Positions 4,900 to 5,816 of a stretch of 5,816 nt of DNA are shown here, one piece after another. Numbering within the stretch: the first letter of the stretch is position 1; each line of letters starts with the position of its first letter. Origin of the DNA: an uncultured Olegusella sp. (lineage in GTDB: Bacteria; Actinomycetota; Coriobacteriia; Coriobacteriales; Atopobiaceae); contig NZ_CAMXYY010000087.1 of the NCBI RefSeq assembly GCF_947253395.1, forward strand, positions 1-5,816, given 5' to 3'. Both the position numbers and the translations under genes were made by a program. The notes under the pieces are model-generated. The model saw nothing but the letters and a program-made list of their open reading frames with translations. It made no database searches and was not told the DNA's origin.

Positions 4900-5816
4900 A
4901 TGTTCACACTTTCCGAAACGCTTGGCAGCAAAGGCGCCTCATATCGCGACGCCATCTGCGATAGTATCATCGACCTCATGAACACTAACGACAAGGTTAT
5001 TATGCTTGAAGCCGACCTTGGTGGCGCCTCTGGTACAAACAAGATTTTGAAAGCACACCCCAAACAATATGTGCAAGTAGGTATTGCTGAAGCAAACATG
5101 ATGGGTATTGCGGCTGGTATGAGTTCTGAGGGATTTATTCCCTTTACTCATACCTTTGGGCCTTTTGCGACGCGTCGCGCTTTTGATCAGATTTTCCTAT
5201 CTGGTGGTTATGCGGCCAATACTATCAATATCTGGGGTTCTGACCCTGGCTTTACGGTGGGCGCAAACGGTGGCACGCATACAACCTGGGAAGATGTTGC
5301 AATTATGCGTACATTGCCAGGTTCTGTTATCTGTGATGCGGCTGATGCAGTGCAAGCTGACTGGATTGTGCGTGAGTTTGCCAAGATGGAGGGTATTCAT
5401 TATCTGCGCACGGGGCGCAAGGATGCTCCTTCCATTTATGCTGATGGCTCAACTTTTGAGATGGGCAAAGGCAACATAGTGCGCGAGGGCTCCGATGTGC
5501 TGATTATCAGCGCGGGCCAGCTGGTTGCCGATGCGCTTAAGGCAGCAGATCTGCTTGCCGAGAAGGGCATCTCTGTAGAGCTTATTGATATGTTCTGCAT
5601 CAAGCCTCTCGATGTTGAGCTTGTCTTGGCTGAGGCGGTCGGCAAGCGTGCAGTGGTGACTTTCGAAAATCACAGCATCGTTGGTGGTTTGGGCGAGGCT
5701 GTTGCCGCTGCCCTCATGGAAGGCGGCATTGCGGTGCCGTTTAAGCGTCATGGCGTCAATGAGCGCTTTGGTCAGGTAGGTACACCCGAGTTCTTGCAGG
5801 CGGAGTTCAAGCTCAC
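4900..5816 (+). CDS. Transketolase, C-terminal subunit (3' end cut by the window)
   Basis: This is the partner subunit, carrying the pyrimidine-binding and C-terminal domains of transketolase. ATG 4900 follows directly after the TAA of the previous gene, with GGGAGTGAGG just upstream, so translation is probably coupled. The frame is open through 305 codons to the window edge; split C-subunits are about 310 residues, so only a few are likely missing. The pyrimidine domain spans about 12-170, with VGIAEANMMGIAAGM (60-74) supplying catalytic Glu64, TFGPFATRRAFDQI (85-98) and GGTHTTWEDVAIMRTLPG (124-141). The C-terminal domain starts near 185 (VLIISAGQLVADAL, VELIDMFCIKPLD, VVTFENHSIVGGLGEAV). 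It probably forms a heterotetramer with the N-subunit. DXS and pyruvate dehydrogenase E1 share the fold, but the size and split pairing favour transketolase. Confidence 0.94.
   Translation, partial: MFTLSETLGSKGASYRDAICDSIIDLMNTNDKVIMLEADLGGASGTNKILKAHPKQYVQVGIAEANMMGIAAGMSSEGFIPFTHTFGPFATRRAFDQIFLSGGYAANTINIWGSDPGFTVGANGGTHTTWEDVAIMRTLPGSVICDAADAVQADWIVREFAKMEGIHYLRTGRKDAPSIYADGSTFEMGKGNIVREGSDVLIISAGQLVADALKAADLLAEKGISVELIDMFCIKPLDVELVLAEAVGKRAVVTFENHSIVGGLGEAVAAALMEGGIAVPFKRHGVNERFGQVGTPEFLQAEFKL

Noticed and set aside
5156..5479. A 107-residue plus-strand frame inside the transketolase C-subunit
   Set aside because: It is out of frame with the transketolase reading, which is open from 4900 to the window end with family motifs throughout.
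1..5816. CRISPR array, insertion sequence, tRNA/rRNA gene or replication origin
   Set aside because: I saw no regularly spaced repeats, terminal inverted repeats with a transposase, cloverleaf-like sequence or clustered DnaA boxes.

Overview
This is a bacterial chromosomal window carrying a sugar-uptake and carbon-entry locus: a DeoR-type regulator, a complete L-ascorbate-family (Ula/SgaT) phosphotransferase (PTS) permease split into three proteins, and a split transketolase. Gene bodies are near 50% GC with strong Shine-Dalgarno sites, while the regulator/PTS intergenic region is AT-rich. Gene style and the pairing of a Ula-type PTS with a two-subunit transketolase suggest a host-associated fermentative Gram-positive. 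The Coriobacteriia (Atopobium/Lancefieldella-like) are my best guess, but Firmicutes are not excluded; this is inference only.

Layout. Positions 1-319 hold no convincing gene, only hairpins and an open frame running in from the left edge. A DeoR-family repressor lies at 320-1207 on the minus strand, with a TTG start chosen over longer in-frame alternatives. The divergent control region 1208-1487 contains a minus-strand promoter candidate, a family of AATRTGYAC-like repeats (two of them exactly one helical turn apart) and a 7-bp inverted repeat. On the plus strand follow EIIA (1488-1940), EIIC (2026-3489), EIIB (3683-3964), a strong intrinsic terminator (3979-4016), the transketolase N-terminal subunit (4045-4899, GTG start) and the directly abutting C-terminal subunit (4900 to the window end, cut just before its stop).

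How the parts work together. EIIA and EIIB relay phosphate from HPr to a substrate carried in by EIIC. In the E. coli Ula pathway L-ascorbate 6-phosphate is converted to D-xylulose 5-phosphate, which is the ketol donor used by transketolase, so uptake feeding the pentose phosphate pathway is a coherent reading. No UlaG/D/E/F-like enzyme is inside the window, so the substrate is unproven. The divergent regulator probably represses the PTS promoter.

Most unusual features. The gaps between PTS genes are long (85 and 193 nt) for subunits needed together. Both carry the same small hairpin-plus-tail motif (GCCGC, 14-15 nt, GCGGCCCARCC). The first gap also holds an apparent vestigial translation start, and the second stays open in the EIIC frame for 68 codons. 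A strong terminator separates the PTS genes from the transketolase genes. These are candidates for post-transcriptional balancing of subunits or relics of gene rearrangement. I see no clear evidence of a wholly new system here.
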